Source: a virus. From it: a stretch of 30,528 nucleotides of DNA. The position numbers and the translations under genes are program-made. Positions 7,825-14,264 of the stretch are shown here, piece by piece. How positions within the stretch are numbered: the stretch's first letter is position 1; the number at the start of each line of letters is the position of its first letter. The notes beneath the pieces were generated by a model. The model was given only the letters and a program-made list of their open reading frames with translations. It was not told where the DNA came from and searched no databases. Location: positions 1 through 30,528 of the IMG/VR virus record IMGVR_UViG_3300034105_002222. One strand, given 5' to 3'.

Positions 7825-8498
7825 GAATAAGAGGCGGTGGCGTAGTCATCCCATGCGACATTTGTCGCCGTGAGCGTTGCGGTGATCGCACCGGCGGCCG
7901 AAACCTGCGATCGCTTGATCGTCCACACCGATGCGGAGGTAGCGGAACTGGCGGCGGCGCGGCCGGAGTAGGAGTAAGGCGAAGCCCACGCGAAGCGGCG
8001 CGAGTATGAAGGCGCAGAAGCTCCGGCCGGACCAGTCGGGCCGGTGGCACCAGCGGCCCCGGCCACACCCGCAGGGCCTTGCGCGCCAGCCGCGCCGGTG
8101 CTTCCGGTGGCTCCAGCCACACCGGCCGGGCCAATCGCTCCAGCCGCGCCGGCGGGCCCCTGGATTCCTTGGGGGCCTTGCGATCCTGCCACACCAGGGG
8201 AGCCGGCGGGGCCGGCTACACCCTGGGGGCCGGCGGGCCCCGCAGGGCCCCGCACAGGGCCAATGTTTACCCATGCAAGCCCGTCCCACTGAGCGCCGTA
8301 ACCGGCCAGAAATCCGGCCGGTGTGCCGGCGGGGACGGGATCAGGGAGCGTGTAGATCCAGCCGGCGGTTGGCGTTGCCGTTGGCGGCCAGGCGGCGGCA
8401 ACACCCTTGAAGAACGACGAAGCCCCCGAGGGCCCGGGGGCGTTGCTGACGGACACCGAGACCGGATCGTCGCTGATCGAGACGCTGATGTCGGTCAC
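7821..8498 (-). CDS. Collagen-like tail fibre protein
   Basis: A 225-residue protein with 26 uninterrupted Gly-X-Y triplets (residues 84-161, rich in GPA, GVA, GAA and GPT). Such a run predicts a trimeric collagen-like rod, common in phage fibres. The N-terminal 80 residues ([20 protein letters not shown], then [14 protein letters not shown] and [14 protein letters not shown]) look like an attachment domain. The C-terminal 62 residues ([19 protein letters not shown], then [10 protein letters not shown] and [10 protein letters not shown]) resemble a small beta-rich terminal module seen in many prophage fibres. It overlaps both neighbouring genes by four bases. Likely role is host contact or fibre shaft. 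Confidence 0.82.
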   Translation of the reverse strand: MTDISVSISDDPVSVSVSNAPGPSGASSFFKGVAAAWPPTATPTAGWIYTLPDPVPAGTPAGFLAGYGAQWDGLAWVNIGPVRGPAGPAGPQGVAGPAGSPGVAGSQGPQGIQGPAGAAGAIGPAGVAGATGSTGAAGAQGPAGVAGAAGATGPTGPAGASAPSYSRRFAWASPYSYSGRAAASSATSASVWTIKRSQVSAAGAITATLTATNVAWDDYATASYS

Positions 8499-8812
8499 CG
8501 GGTCACCTCACAGATGCCCTCAAGGAAGGTCCGCTGGATCGAGCCCGTGGCGATCCAGATGGCCCGCCAACCGTAGGTGCCGACGGCCAGCGTCCCGGTC
8601 TGGGCCTCGGTGATGATCAGGGCGACAGCGTGGGGCGGTGTCGAGAACGACAGGGAGCCCGAGAGCTTCACGCCGTCATCCCGGAGACCGTAGATCTCCC
8701 AGGTGAGCGTGTAGCCCGTGAGGTTGAGGTTGACCGTCAACACGCGGCGGAACTCGTCGCCACGGCGGAAGCCGAGGTCGACCGCGCCGGGAGTCTGGGA
8801 TGCGTCTGCCAT
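8495..8812 (-). CDS. Small beta-rich protein upstream of fibre gene
   Basis: A 105-residue protein with a strand-rich pattern: [31 protein letters not shown] near the start, then [26 protein letters not shown], then [11 protein letters not shown]. The RGD.F...V.....L.GYTLTWEI arrangement recalls the N-terminal domain of baseplate or receptor-binding scaffold proteins (BppU-like), a tentative fold-level comparison made by eye. A four-base overlap with the collagen-like gene indicates a shared operon. It may anchor the fibre to the tail tip. Confidence 0.6.
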   Translation of the reverse strand: MADASQTPGAVDLGFRRGDEFRRVLTVNLNLTGYTLTWEIYGLRDDGVKLSGSLSFSTPPHAVALIITEAQTGTLAVGTYGWRAIWIATGSIQRTFLEGICEVTR

Positions 8813-8826
8813 GGTTCACACAGCGT

Positions 8827-9120
8827 CTACCAGCCCAGAGTGTCGGTGAAGTCCGAGGGCGGTGTGTGACCGTTGCGGTTCCTGATCTCCGCCTTCAGCC
8901 GCTCGATCTCCTCCTGGCTGGGATCGGCTCGGGCCTTGCGGCCGCGCCCCTGCCCCCAGTGGACGTCGGCCAGCTGGTCGGCCAGGCGGGTGACCAGGAG
9001 CCGTCGAGAGACTCCAGCCAGCCAGGCGGCGTCGTCCTGGGTCAGGCCCCGCGCGTGGGCGTCCCGGATGATCCGCTCCTGATCGGGCGTCAACCGGACG
9101 CGGTCACCTCGAGCGGCCAT
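8827..9120 (-). CDS. Small helix-turn-helix protein
   Basis: This 97-residue protein has a homeodomain-like HTH at about residues 11-50 (LTPDQERIIRDAHARGLTQD, then AAWLAGVSRRLLVTRLADQL). A basic GRGRKAR patch and a helix (EEIERLKAEIRNRNG) follow. It lies between the RusA gene, which it overlaps by 17 bases, and the start of the fibre/late block. That is a position where late-gene activators or antiterminators often occur. DNA binding is likely from sequence. The regulatory role is inferred from place alone. Confidence 0.65.
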   Translation of the reverse strand: MAARGDRVRLTPDQERIIRDAHARGLTQDDAAWLAGVSRRLLVTRLADQLADVHWGQGRGRKARADPSQEEIERLKAEIRNRNGHTPPSDFTDTLGW

Positions 9121-9538
9121 GGGGAACCTCCTCGATCGTGACCTCGGTCAGATCGGCATCGCCCCAAGCCTTCACGACACGATCGTCGAACACCCGCCGA
9201 TCGTCGACGTAGGCTAGGCCCTTGAGGGCGTCCTTGATCGCCTTCCCGATGTTGTCGGTGTCCCCGAGGTTCTGGCCTGGGATGTCGGGGGCGGATGTCC
9301 GGAGCTCGCCAGACTTCGTGAGGTGCGACTTTGGCCGGCGGAAGGTCACGGTGACCCAAACTCGGACGGGGTGTGTGGCCAGCTTGCACCCAGCGGCCTT
9401 CGCTGCGGCCCGGATGGCGGCCTTGAAGGCCACGACCCCGTTGTCGGGGGTGTAGTGGTGGCCGTTCCTTGCAGACCGCGTGCGCGGTTGCGGGACCGGC
9501 CTGCCGGGGATCTCGAGGTGGATGGACGTCGTGGGCAT
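9104..9538 (-). CDS. rusA: RusA-like Holliday junction resolvase
   Basis: This 144-residue nuclease should resolve recombination or replication junctions in phage DNA. The RusA core is evident: GDTDNIGKAIKDAL at 92-105, where Asp 93 and Asp 95 would bind metal and Lys 99/102 assist, then GLAYVDDRRV at 107-116 with further acids Asp 112/113. The N-terminus (HLEIPGRPVPQPRTR) is the typical beta strand followed by a basic loop. It fits with the Sak4-type ATPase and SSB-like genes in the same transcription unit, giving a small recombination set. Confidence 0.93.
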   Translation of the reverse strand: MPTTSIHLEIPGRPVPQPRTRSARNGHHYTPDNGVVAFKAAIRAAAKAAGCKLATHPVRVWVTVTFRRPKSHLTKSGELRTSAPDIPGQNLGDTDNIGKAIKDALKGLAYVDDRRVFDDRVVKAWGDADLTEVTIEEVPHGRSR

Positions 9539-9557
9539 TCGCCCACGGTACGGGTGA

Positions 9558-10355
9558 TCAGTCGGTGGGCAACTCGGGTTTTGCGGCTTGCGTCGAACCC
9601 TCCGGAGTTTCCGGACTGTTGCCGCCGCTCGCGGCCTCCAGTTCTCTCCGCAACCGCTGCACTTCGGCGTCTGCCTTCAGCCGCTGGATCTCCGATTTGA
9701 CAAGCGCACGACGCAACACCTCGGCGTCGGCATCCGACGATGGCTCGTCGCTGACGACGCGGACGGATTCTGCTTCGTCCTCCTCCCCAAGACCCCACGC
9801 CTTGAGGATGTCGTGCCACGGCCATCGGAGAACGTGCAGCCCGTCTCCGCGGACGATCTCAAGCGTGACCCGCTCCGTCCTCATCCCGCTTTGCCCTTCG
9901 CCCGTTTCGCTCACCGGCACTGAGCGTTCCGCGGCATCGGCAAAGGGGCTGGCAATCGCCTCGGCCCGGTAGTCCGCGGCCTGTTCGTCTCGTTTGGTCG
10001 CCATGCCGTCCCCCTTGTTTTCCTGCTCCACCGCCGATGATGCCGAAACACTTTTCGGTAACATCGCGGGGTAACGTGCCGCCAACAGTCCCTTGCCATA
10101 CCGCCACGCCTCGACCAACGCCTGGAGCCGATCAACGCCTTGCTCCAGCAGGTCACCGAGAACGCACCGGCAGTCCTTTTGCACATCTTCCGGCCACGAC
10201 TTCACCTCGTCGCAGGCACGTTGAGCGGAAGCCTTGTCGAAGCCGAAGGCGCGGACAATCGCCTCCCCCAGCGTCGGCAGCGGCCGATCCCGGCCGTCCT
10301 CGGCCGCTCGGATGGCGGCGTCCCTGTCGATGTCGTGGCACCATGCGTGGGTCAT
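9558..10355 (-). CDS. Hypothetical protein with C-terminal coiled coil
   Basis: A 265-residue protein that I do not recognise. Residues 1-95 are helical (CHDIDRDAAIRAAEDGRDRP, later LGDLLEQGVDRLQALVEAWRYG). Residues 105-170 are polar. A small beta segment then reads RVTLEIVRGDGLHVLRWPWHDIL. The end, about 210-245, is a predicted coiled coil (ALVKSEIQRLKADAEVQRLR) followed by a Pro/Ser/Thr tail. The start overlaps the upstream gene by four bases (ATGA). It may be a structural or scaffold-like adaptor, but no function can be assigned. Confidence 0.7.
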   Translation of the reverse strand: MTHAWCHDIDRDAAIRAAEDGRDRPLPTLGEAIVRAFGFDKASAQRACDEVKSWPEDVQKDCRCVLGDLLEQGVDRLQALVEAWRYGKGLLAARYPAMLPKSVSASSAVEQENKGDGMATKRDEQAADYRAEAIASPFADAAERSVPVSETGEGQSGMRTERVTLEIVRGDGLHVLRWPWHDILKAWGLGEEDEAESVRVVSDEPSSDADAEVLRRALVKSEIQRLKADAEVQRLRRELEAASGGNSPETPEGSTQAAKPELPTD

Positions 10356-10552
10356 TCGTCGTCCCCCATTTCGTCCAGGTTGTCGATGTCGTCTTGGGTG
10401 ATCTCTTTGAGGTAGGCGACGATCTTGAGCATGGCAGACGAAGCCTTGACGTTATCTCCGTCGTCGCAGCCAAGCCTGCTCTTCATGTCCTGAAACTCTG
10501 CGTTCAAGAGCTTCTCGACATCACACCGCAGCTTCCAGCAATCACCTGCCAT
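10352..10552 (-). CDS. Small acidic hypothetical protein
   Basis: The ATG at 10552 is chosen because a strong ribosome site (GGGAGG) lies seven bases upstream. An in-frame start 51 bases earlier has none as good. The 66-residue product (MAGDCWKLRCDVEKLLNAEF...) is helical and ends in a very acidic stretch, KEITQDDIDNLDEMGDDE. No family recognised. It overlaps the next gene by four bases. Small acidic early proteins of phages sometimes mimic DNA or bind host factors, but there is no direct evidence here. Confidence 0.6.
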   Translation of the reverse strand: MAGDCWKLRCDVEKLLNAEFQDMKSRLGCDDGDNVKASSAMLKIVAYLKEITQDDIDNLDEMGDDE

Positions 10553-10619
10553 GCTCACCCCTCCCGCGGTCTCGCCGCTTGAATAACACGATCCCTTATT
10601 CAACCTTCGGCCGGTTGCC

Positions 10620-10982
10620 TCACATCCCCGTCGCCGTCGTGCCGGGCTTGAATGGCCCGTTGCTGTAGCCCATGTCGATCTGCACCAGCCGGACCGTCGC
10701 CGCCCGCAACTCCGCTTGCGACAGCAGCCGCCAGGACGATCCGCTGCCGACGAACACCCATGTGGTCGGGTCGTTGGTCGGCACGGTGTCTGGAAAGCCG
10801 CGCCAGTCGGCGTAGCCGGGATAGGTCTGGCCGTTGATCGTCACCGTCACCCAGCCCCTGAACAGCGTCGTCCGTGGGATCACCGCCGGGACCGGAGCCT
10901 TCCGCGGAGCCATCGCCCCCTCGCCGGACGCACCAACGAGAGCCAGAGCCGCTACCGCTACCAACGTCGAGACGAAACGCAT
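10620..10982 (-). CDS. Secreted or periplasmic small protein
   Basis: The ATG at 10982 gives a 120-residue protein with a clear signal peptide: Arg at 2, then hydrophobic VSTLVAVAALALVGA at 4-18. GAAGGG precedes the start, which supports it over longer in-frame readings that run through the tRNA-like element. The mature part has an aromatic, Gly-rich beta pattern (RGWVTVTINGQTYPGYADWR, then TTWVFVGSGSSWRLLSQ) and ends GPFKPGTTATGM. No family recognised. An exported protein inside an early replication block is unusual and suggests a moron, for example for host-surface modification or superinfection exclusion (inference). Confidence 0.65.
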   Translation of the reverse strand: MRFVSTLVAVAALALVGASGEGAMAPRKAPVPAVIPRTTLFRGWVTVTINGQTYPGYADWRGFPDTVPTNDPTTWVFVGSGSSWRLLSQAELRAATVRLVQIDMGYSNGPFKPGTTATGM

Positions 10983-11038
10983 TTCAGAATCCCTTCGAGG
11001 AAAATCGTGGCCGCCGTCGTGACGCACCACACCGCTAG

Positions 11039-11117
11039 GACACCAAGAGGGGCTCGAACCCTCATTTCCCCGAAGGGATCCTGCCCGAGGGCCAATTGGC
11101 CTTGGATGATTGGCGTC
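11039..11117 (-). tRNA. tRNA-like element with non-canonical anticodon arm
   Basis: The minus strand carries a textbook T-arm: stem GAGGG/CCCTC with loop TTCGAGC (plus-strand 11047-11063). It is flanked by an acceptor stem of 8 bp (GACGCCAA at 11117-11110 with TTGGTGTC at 11046-11039, one G-U). A 4-bp D-like arm (CCAA/TTGG) follows the 5' acceptor. The remaining part can form a 7-bp arm with a 9-base loop, or a hairpin with a UUCG loop, so a standard 5-bp/7-base anticodon arm is not found. No CCA is encoded. It lies between two secreted-protein genes. It could be a degenerate tRNA, a tRNA mimic or an attachment-site relic. Anticodon not assignable. Confidence 0.35.
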
Positions 11118-11125
11118 GTTGTCGA

Positions 11126-11485
11126 TCACCGCTGGCTGTAGCGCCGGCAGGCATACCAGCGGCCATCCCGCCCCTGTGCCGTGCCCTCCTCGAGCACCGT
11201 CCCGCCGTTGTTGCAGCAGGCTCCGAGAGCCGCGGCCGGACTGCCACCGACGCCAACACCTTCGTAGGTCGCCCCGTGGCTTGCCGCATGCACCAGCGAG
11301 CCGCTGGCCGCCATCGCCTCGGCGTGGCCCTGAGCACCGCGGGTCACCGTCCGGGTCGAAGCCGTCGAGCAGTTGCCGCCGGTGCAGGTGCTCGCCCTGG
11401 TCGTCGTCACCGAGCGCTTCCAGGGGCCGGCGTGGGCCGAGGTGGCGATCAGGGACAGGGCTACCGCGATTACGATCCGTCGCAT
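11126..11485 (-). CDS. Secreted cysteine-containing protein with RWYAC motif
   Basis: This 119-residue protein has a clear signal peptide, MRRIVIAVALSLIATSAHA, with cleavage expected after Ala 19. A Ser/Thr-rich segment containing CTGGNC follows. The C-terminal domain reads ATYEGVGVGGSPAAALGACC, then NNGGTVLEEGTAQGRDGRWYACRRY. From memory, that domain (YxGVG....A...CC......GxA.G.DGxWYAC) is a recurring one in planctomycete genomes and their mobile elements, and is one reason for the host guess. The cysteines could form disulphides outside the cytoplasm. Function unknown. It pairs with the other exported protein at 10620-10982. Confidence 0.75.
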   Translation of the reverse strand: MRRIVIAVALSLIATSAHAGPWKRSVTTTRASTCTGGNCSTASTRTVTRGAQGHAEAMAASGSLVHAASHGATYEGVGVGGSPAAALGACCNNGGTVLEEGTAQGRDGRWYACRRYSQR

Positions 11486-11552
11486 GGGAAATCCTCCGTG
11501 GGGAAAGGGAACTGGGTCGAACGTAGCCGAGGGGGGGCGGTGGGCAACTCGG

Positions 11553-12410
11553 TCAGGGGCCAGCGCGGGCGGCCTCTCGCTGCCGCGTGGCGGCCAGCCG
11601 GGCCAAGTCCTCGTCGCTCCAGGTCTGGAGAGGTGCCGCGGCTGGAGCGGCCCCCTTGCGAGTCCCTCCGCGGTCCTGGGCGTTCCGGAACCAGGACGAC
11701 AGGAACTTCCGCCAGTTGGTCCGCTTCGCCCGATCCGGGTGGGCCTTCAGCCACACCCCAGCCGCCGCGAACTCCGCGTCGAGGTCGACAGCCGGGAAAG
11801 CCGATCGCCACTCCGAGCGGTCCTCGGGGGTGATCCCCTGCCATCCCGCTTGCGCAGCCCATCGAACCTGCTGTGGCAAGCCGGCGTCAGCCGGTCTGGC
11901 CACAGAAGAGGGAAGTGGAAGTGGAGAAGGGAAGTGGAGAAGGGAAGTAGTAGGAAGTTGGGCCTGTCTTGGCGCTCGCCCGGGCGCGCCGTCGTGCTCG
12001 CCAGGGCTTGTCTTGGCGCTCGCCAGGGCTTGCAATTCATGAACCTCACCGCATGTTGGGCCGGCCGTGTAATTTCCCGGCTTCGCTAACGGGATCGTAA
12101 GGTTCAGGGAAGGTTCCCTCGGGTGGGGGGACTGGTGGGCGGTGAACTTGGTGATCAAAAGCCACTCCGCGCCCTCGGCCTCGAACCGCTGGAGGAAGCC
12201 CCGGGCCTCGAGGTCACCGACCAGGGCGGCGACGTCGGCGTCGTCGAACGGGAGGATCTCCGCCTTCAGCCGGCGGGGCCGGTACTCGACGATCCCGTGG
12301 CGGTCGGCCTGGCACCAGAGACCAGCGAACAGGATCCGCCCCAGCGGGTGGACCTCCCCGAGGAGGTCATTGGTGAAGAACCCAGGCTTGATGCTTCTCG
12401 TCCTTGCCAT
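11553..12410 (-). CDS. Phage replication initiator with winged-helix N-terminus
   Basis: A 285-residue protein starting at the ATG at 12410, which overlaps the upstream stop by one base (TGATG). Residues 1-100 (MARTRSIKPGFFTNDLLGEV, then PLGRILFAGLWCQADRHGIVE) match the winged-helix start common to phage replisome organisers. Residues 120-190 form a low-complexity Pro/Ser/Ala linker encoded by repeated DNA. The C-terminal part (DRSEWRSAFPAVDLDAEF, then TNWRKFLSSWFRNAQD) resembles helicase-loader or DnaT-like terminal helices. The layout is like lambda O, with a DNA-binding domain, a linker containing the origin and a partner-binding domain. No phage helicase was seen, so the host helicase would be recruited (inference). 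Confidence 0.75.
   Translation of the reverse strand: MARTRSIKPGFFTNDLLGEVHPLGRILFAGLWCQADRHGIVEYRPRRLKAEILPFDDADVAALVGDLEARGFLQRFEAEGAEWLLITKFTAHQSPHPREPSLNLTIPLAKPGNYTAGPTCGEVHELQALASAKTSPGEHDGAPGRAPRQAQLPTTSLLHFPSPLPLPSSVARPADAGLPQQVRWAAQAGWQGITPEDRSEWRSAFPAVDLDAEFAAAGVWLKAHPDRAKRTNWRKFLSSWFRNAQDRGGTRKGAAPAAAPLQTWSDEDLARLAATRQREAARAGP
11921..11946. repeat. Two perfect tandem 13-bp purine-rich repeats
   Basis: GTGGAGAAGGGAA occurs at 11921-11933 and again at 11934-11946, inside a longer purine-only-like run (about 11905-11957). The unit length is not a multiple of three, so the two copies are read in different codon phases of the initiator gene. The conservation is therefore at the DNA level rather than the protein level. 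It directly adjoins the 22-bp repeats to its right. Confidence 0.75.
11952..12039. repeat. Four degenerate 22-bp iterons, candidate replication origin
   Basis: GCTCGCC recurs at 11974, 11996 and 12018, a spacing of exactly 22 bp. The second and third copies share 15 bases (GCTCGCCAGGGCTTG). The unit before (11952-11973) matches the right half of the second unit (GGGCcTGTCTTGGC), so a 16-base stretch repeats at 11965 and 12009. The period is about two helical turns and is not a multiple of three. The array lies in the linker region of the replication initiator gene next to a purine-rich tract, as in the lambda origin inside gene O. Origin function is inference. Confidence 0.5.
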
Positions 12411-12679
12411 CACTTCCCCCCGATCAGGTTCAAAGGAACAACGCTGCCATCTGCCATCACCCGGCTGATCCGCGGCCCGGGTCGGAGCCGTTGCTCGATC
12501 TCACACAGGAGCTTGTGGGCCGGCAGGGCCCCAAGCTTCCAGTCGTCCATCTTCTCGAGGATCAGGGCCTTGATGTCCGGCAGGGCCTCGTTGGCCGATG
12601 TCTGGATCAGGGCCGAGAAGTCCCGAAGGAGGGCCGCCTCCACATCAGGGTCGACCGGCTTGCCGTGGCGGATGTCCAT
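12410..12679 (-). CDS. Small helical hypothetical protein upstream of initiator
   Basis: An 89-residue protein, mostly helical: MDIRHGKPVDPDVEAALLRD, then FSALIQTSANEALPDIKALI and LEKMDDWKLGALPAHKLLCE. A short strand end reads SRVMADGSVVPLNLIGG. Its stop overlaps the initiator ATG by one base, so the two are translationally coupled. It also directly abuts the HTH gene upstream. No family recognised. A partner of the initiator is a reasonable guess from coupling only. Confidence 0.65.
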   Translation of the reverse strand: MDIRHGKPVDPDVEAALLRDFSALIQTSANEALPDIKALILEKMDDWKLGALPAHKLLCEIEQRLRPGPRISRVMADGSVVPLNLIGGK

Positions 12680-13009
12680 TCAGACCAGCCGCCATTCCAT
12701 CTCCGCCCGGCCTGCCGCCGACGGAACCTCTCGCCCCGTGGGGACGACCAGGCCATCGCGGACCAGATTCCTCATCCGCCGGATCACCTGTTGATCGGTG
12801 AGCCCACACAGGTGGGCAATCCGGGTCTTCCCGGCCGGGCCACACTCCAAGGCCACCAGGATCAGCCCCTCGTGTTCCGTCTTCATCCTGGGGGTGACGG
12901 CCCGCGCCGCCGCCACGCTCGTCGGCGGATCGCTCCGCCTGGCCGAGGCGAACAGCGGGAGCCCGCTGTCGTCCGGGGCCGGTCGGTAGTCGTCGATCGT
13001 CGTCCTCAT
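12680..13009 (-). CDS. Winged-helix DNA-binding protein
   Basis: The start is the ATG at 13009, which overlaps the upstream stop (ATGA) and sits about seven bases after GGGAGGGG. The ATG two codons earlier abuts that site and is less likely. In the 109-residue product, residues 14-35 (LFASARRSDPPTSVAAARAV) resemble the N-terminal helix common in phage regulators. Then comes a MarR/GntR-like winged helix (LILVALECGPAGKTRIAHLC, then GLTDQQVIRRMRNLVRDGLV). It probably regulates or assists early gene expression. Its DNA target is unknown. Confidence 0.7.
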   Translation of the reverse strand: MRTTIDDYRPAPDDSGLPLFASARRSDPPTSVAAARAVTPRMKTEHEGLILVALECGPAGKTRIAHLCGLTDQQVIRRMRNLVRDGLVVPTGREVPSAAGRAEMEWRLV

Positions 13010-13287
13010 CGGCATCCCCTCCCGTTCTCGATTGCCGCCCATGCGATCTCCCGGAGCAGCTGCTCCCGGTCGGTGGGCTGGTCGAACTCCACCGCCTCGA
13101 GCTCCTGCTGGAGCTCGTCCCACACGCTGCCGGCCGCGGCGGGCTCGGGATCCACCACCGGGCAGACCAGCCGCATCGCGGCCGATCCCCGGATCGAAGC
13201 CTGAATGCCGTGTGTCGAGCAATATCGACGCTCCCCGACTTCCCACCGGCCAGCCTGATCGCAACCGTTCTCCGTGCAATCGCTCAT
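13006..13287 (-). CDS. Small protein with N-terminal zinc-binding cysteines
   Basis: The ATG at 13287 is preceded by an excellent site (AAGGAGGGGG), giving 93 residues. An in-frame start far upstream would read through a non-coding hairpin region. The N-terminus MSDCTENGCDQAGRWEVGER, then RYCSTH, has Cys4, Cys9, Cys22 and His25, a plausible single zinc site. The C-terminal half is acidic and helical (SVWDELQQELEAVEFDQPTD). It overlaps the winged-helix gene by four bases. No specific family recognised. Confidence 0.65.
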   Translation of the reverse strand: MSDCTENGCDQAGRWEVGERRYCSTHGIQASIRGSAAMRLVCPVVDPEPAAAGSVWDELQQELEAVEFDQPTDREQLLREIAWAAIENGRGCR

Positions 13288-13426
13288 CGTCTCCCCCTCC
13301 TTGTGGTGTCGATCAACCCATCCCACCCCGGCCGCGTCGATCGGCCGCCGTGCCATTTCACGGGGGTGGTTGCCTCGGCTCGTCAGGATCACGACCGAGG
13401 CTGCCGGTGATCGGCCGTGCAAGTGC

Positions 13427-13479
13427 GGCCCCGCTCGTCCGGCTCACGGGCCCATTCCGCCACCGTGTGAGGCGGGGCC
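13427..13479. other. Long inverted repeat in non-coding gap
   Basis: The 200-base gap 13288-13488 has no supported gene. It contains GGCCCCGC (13427-13434) and its exact complement GCGGGGCC (13472-13479). Inside these arms, CTCAC and GTGAG can extend the pairing. The structure has no following U-tract on either strand, so it is not a standard intrinsic terminator. It could be an RNA structure, a processing site or a regulator site. Confidence 0.4.
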
Positions 13480-13488
13480 AGGGCTGGC

Positions 13489-13719
13489 CTATCGCTGAAT
13501 CGTCCGCTCGAGCTCCGCCGATTCCCGGACCCTCGACCGGATCGCCAGAAGCTGCGGCGATTGACAACACTCCATGCCGCCGCCCGTCCTCTCCCACCAG
13601 AGGTTCAACTCCTTCCGCAGCGCGGAAAGGCTGGCCTCGAACTGGGCGATTTGCTGCCGACGACCTTCCGAGTCGTGGACGGCCTGATAGGAGCGCGATG
13701 GGCTGCGGTGCTTAGCCAT
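13489..13719 (-). CDS. Small coiled-coil hypothetical protein
   Basis: A 76-residue basic protein, MAKHRSPSRSYQAVHDSEGR, then a helical segment RRQQIAQFEASLSALRKELN and a second helix RSRVRESAELERTIQR. AAAGG lies just upstream of the ATG. No family recognised. It is the last gene before the 200-base non-coding gap with a large inverted repeat, and follows the SSB-like gene with 14 bases between. It could be a small nucleic-acid or protein-binding helper of the recombination set. Confidence 0.6.
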   Translation of the reverse strand: MAKHRSPSRSYQAVHDSEGRRQQIAQFEASLSALRKELNLWWERTGGGMECCQSPQLLAIRSRVRESAELERTIQR

Positions 13720-13733
13720 GGGAACCTTTCAGG

Positions 13734-14252
13734 TCAGAACGGCACATCGTCGGAACCACCGGCCTCGTCGCCTCGGGCCGCAGCGACAGCCGCCGCAGGC
13801 GTCCGGGGCTTGCTCGCCTTCACCGGGGCCGGCTCTGCGGCCGGGGCCGGTGCAGCAGCGACGGCACCACCGCGGACCGTCCATGTCCCGCGGATCGAGT
13901 CGACGCCGACATTGGTGCGGGACTGGTCATCCACCCAGCGACGGGTCGACACCAGCACCCGCTTCCCGCGGAGCTCGCGGGGATCCAGGTCGAGCCCGTT
14001 GGAGCGGTCGATCTGGAGAGCGTCGGCCAGGGCCGCGCCGAACCGAATCCCCCGGGCCGTGTCGCTGATCTTCAGCACCGGCCAGGCGTAGACCTCCGCG
14101 CCCTTGATGGGCTGGAAGACCACCCGCAGGTTCGCAGTCCCGTCGTTGTCGAACTTGTCCTCCGCGCTCACGATGACGCACTCGTGCCGCCCGTCCTCGA
14201 GGGGCTCGGTGCCCTCGATGGCCTGTCCCGGCGTGTAACTGGTGAACTCCAT
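13734..14252 (-). CDS. SSB-like protein (DUF669 type) with acidic C-terminal tip
   Basis: A 172-residue protein with an N-terminal beta-rich domain (YTPGQAIEGTEPLEDGRHECVI-type start, then NLRVVFQPIKGAEVYAWPVLK, GIRFGAALADALQID, LRGKRVLVSTRRWVDD). It resembles the DUF669/OB-fold single-strand binding proteins that accompany phage ATPases. Residues 128-165 are an Ala/Pro-rich linker. The end is GGSDDVPF, very like the DDDIPF tip by which bacterial SSB recruits partners. GAGGAGGG precedes the start. Together with the Sak4-type ATPase gene just upstream it should coat and present single-stranded phage DNA. Confidence 0.75.
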   Translation of the reverse strand: MEFTSYTPGQAIEGTEPLEDGRHECVIVSAEDKFDNDGTANLRVVFQPIKGAEVYAWPVLKISDTARGIRFGAALADALQIDRSNGLDLDPRELRGKRVLVSTRRWVDDQSRTNVGVDSIRGTWTVRGGAVAAAPAPAAEPAPVKASKPRTPAAAVAAARGDEAGGSDDVPF

Positions 14253-14264
14253 CTCGATCCCTCC

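Noticed and set aside
8044-8292. Ala/Pro-rich plus-strand frame
   Set aside because: It is the reverse complement of the collagen-like Gly-X-Y tract.
13427-13479. Possible tRNA in the 13288-13488 gap
   Set aside because: Arms pair but no T-loop consensus and no acceptor/anticodon arrangement.
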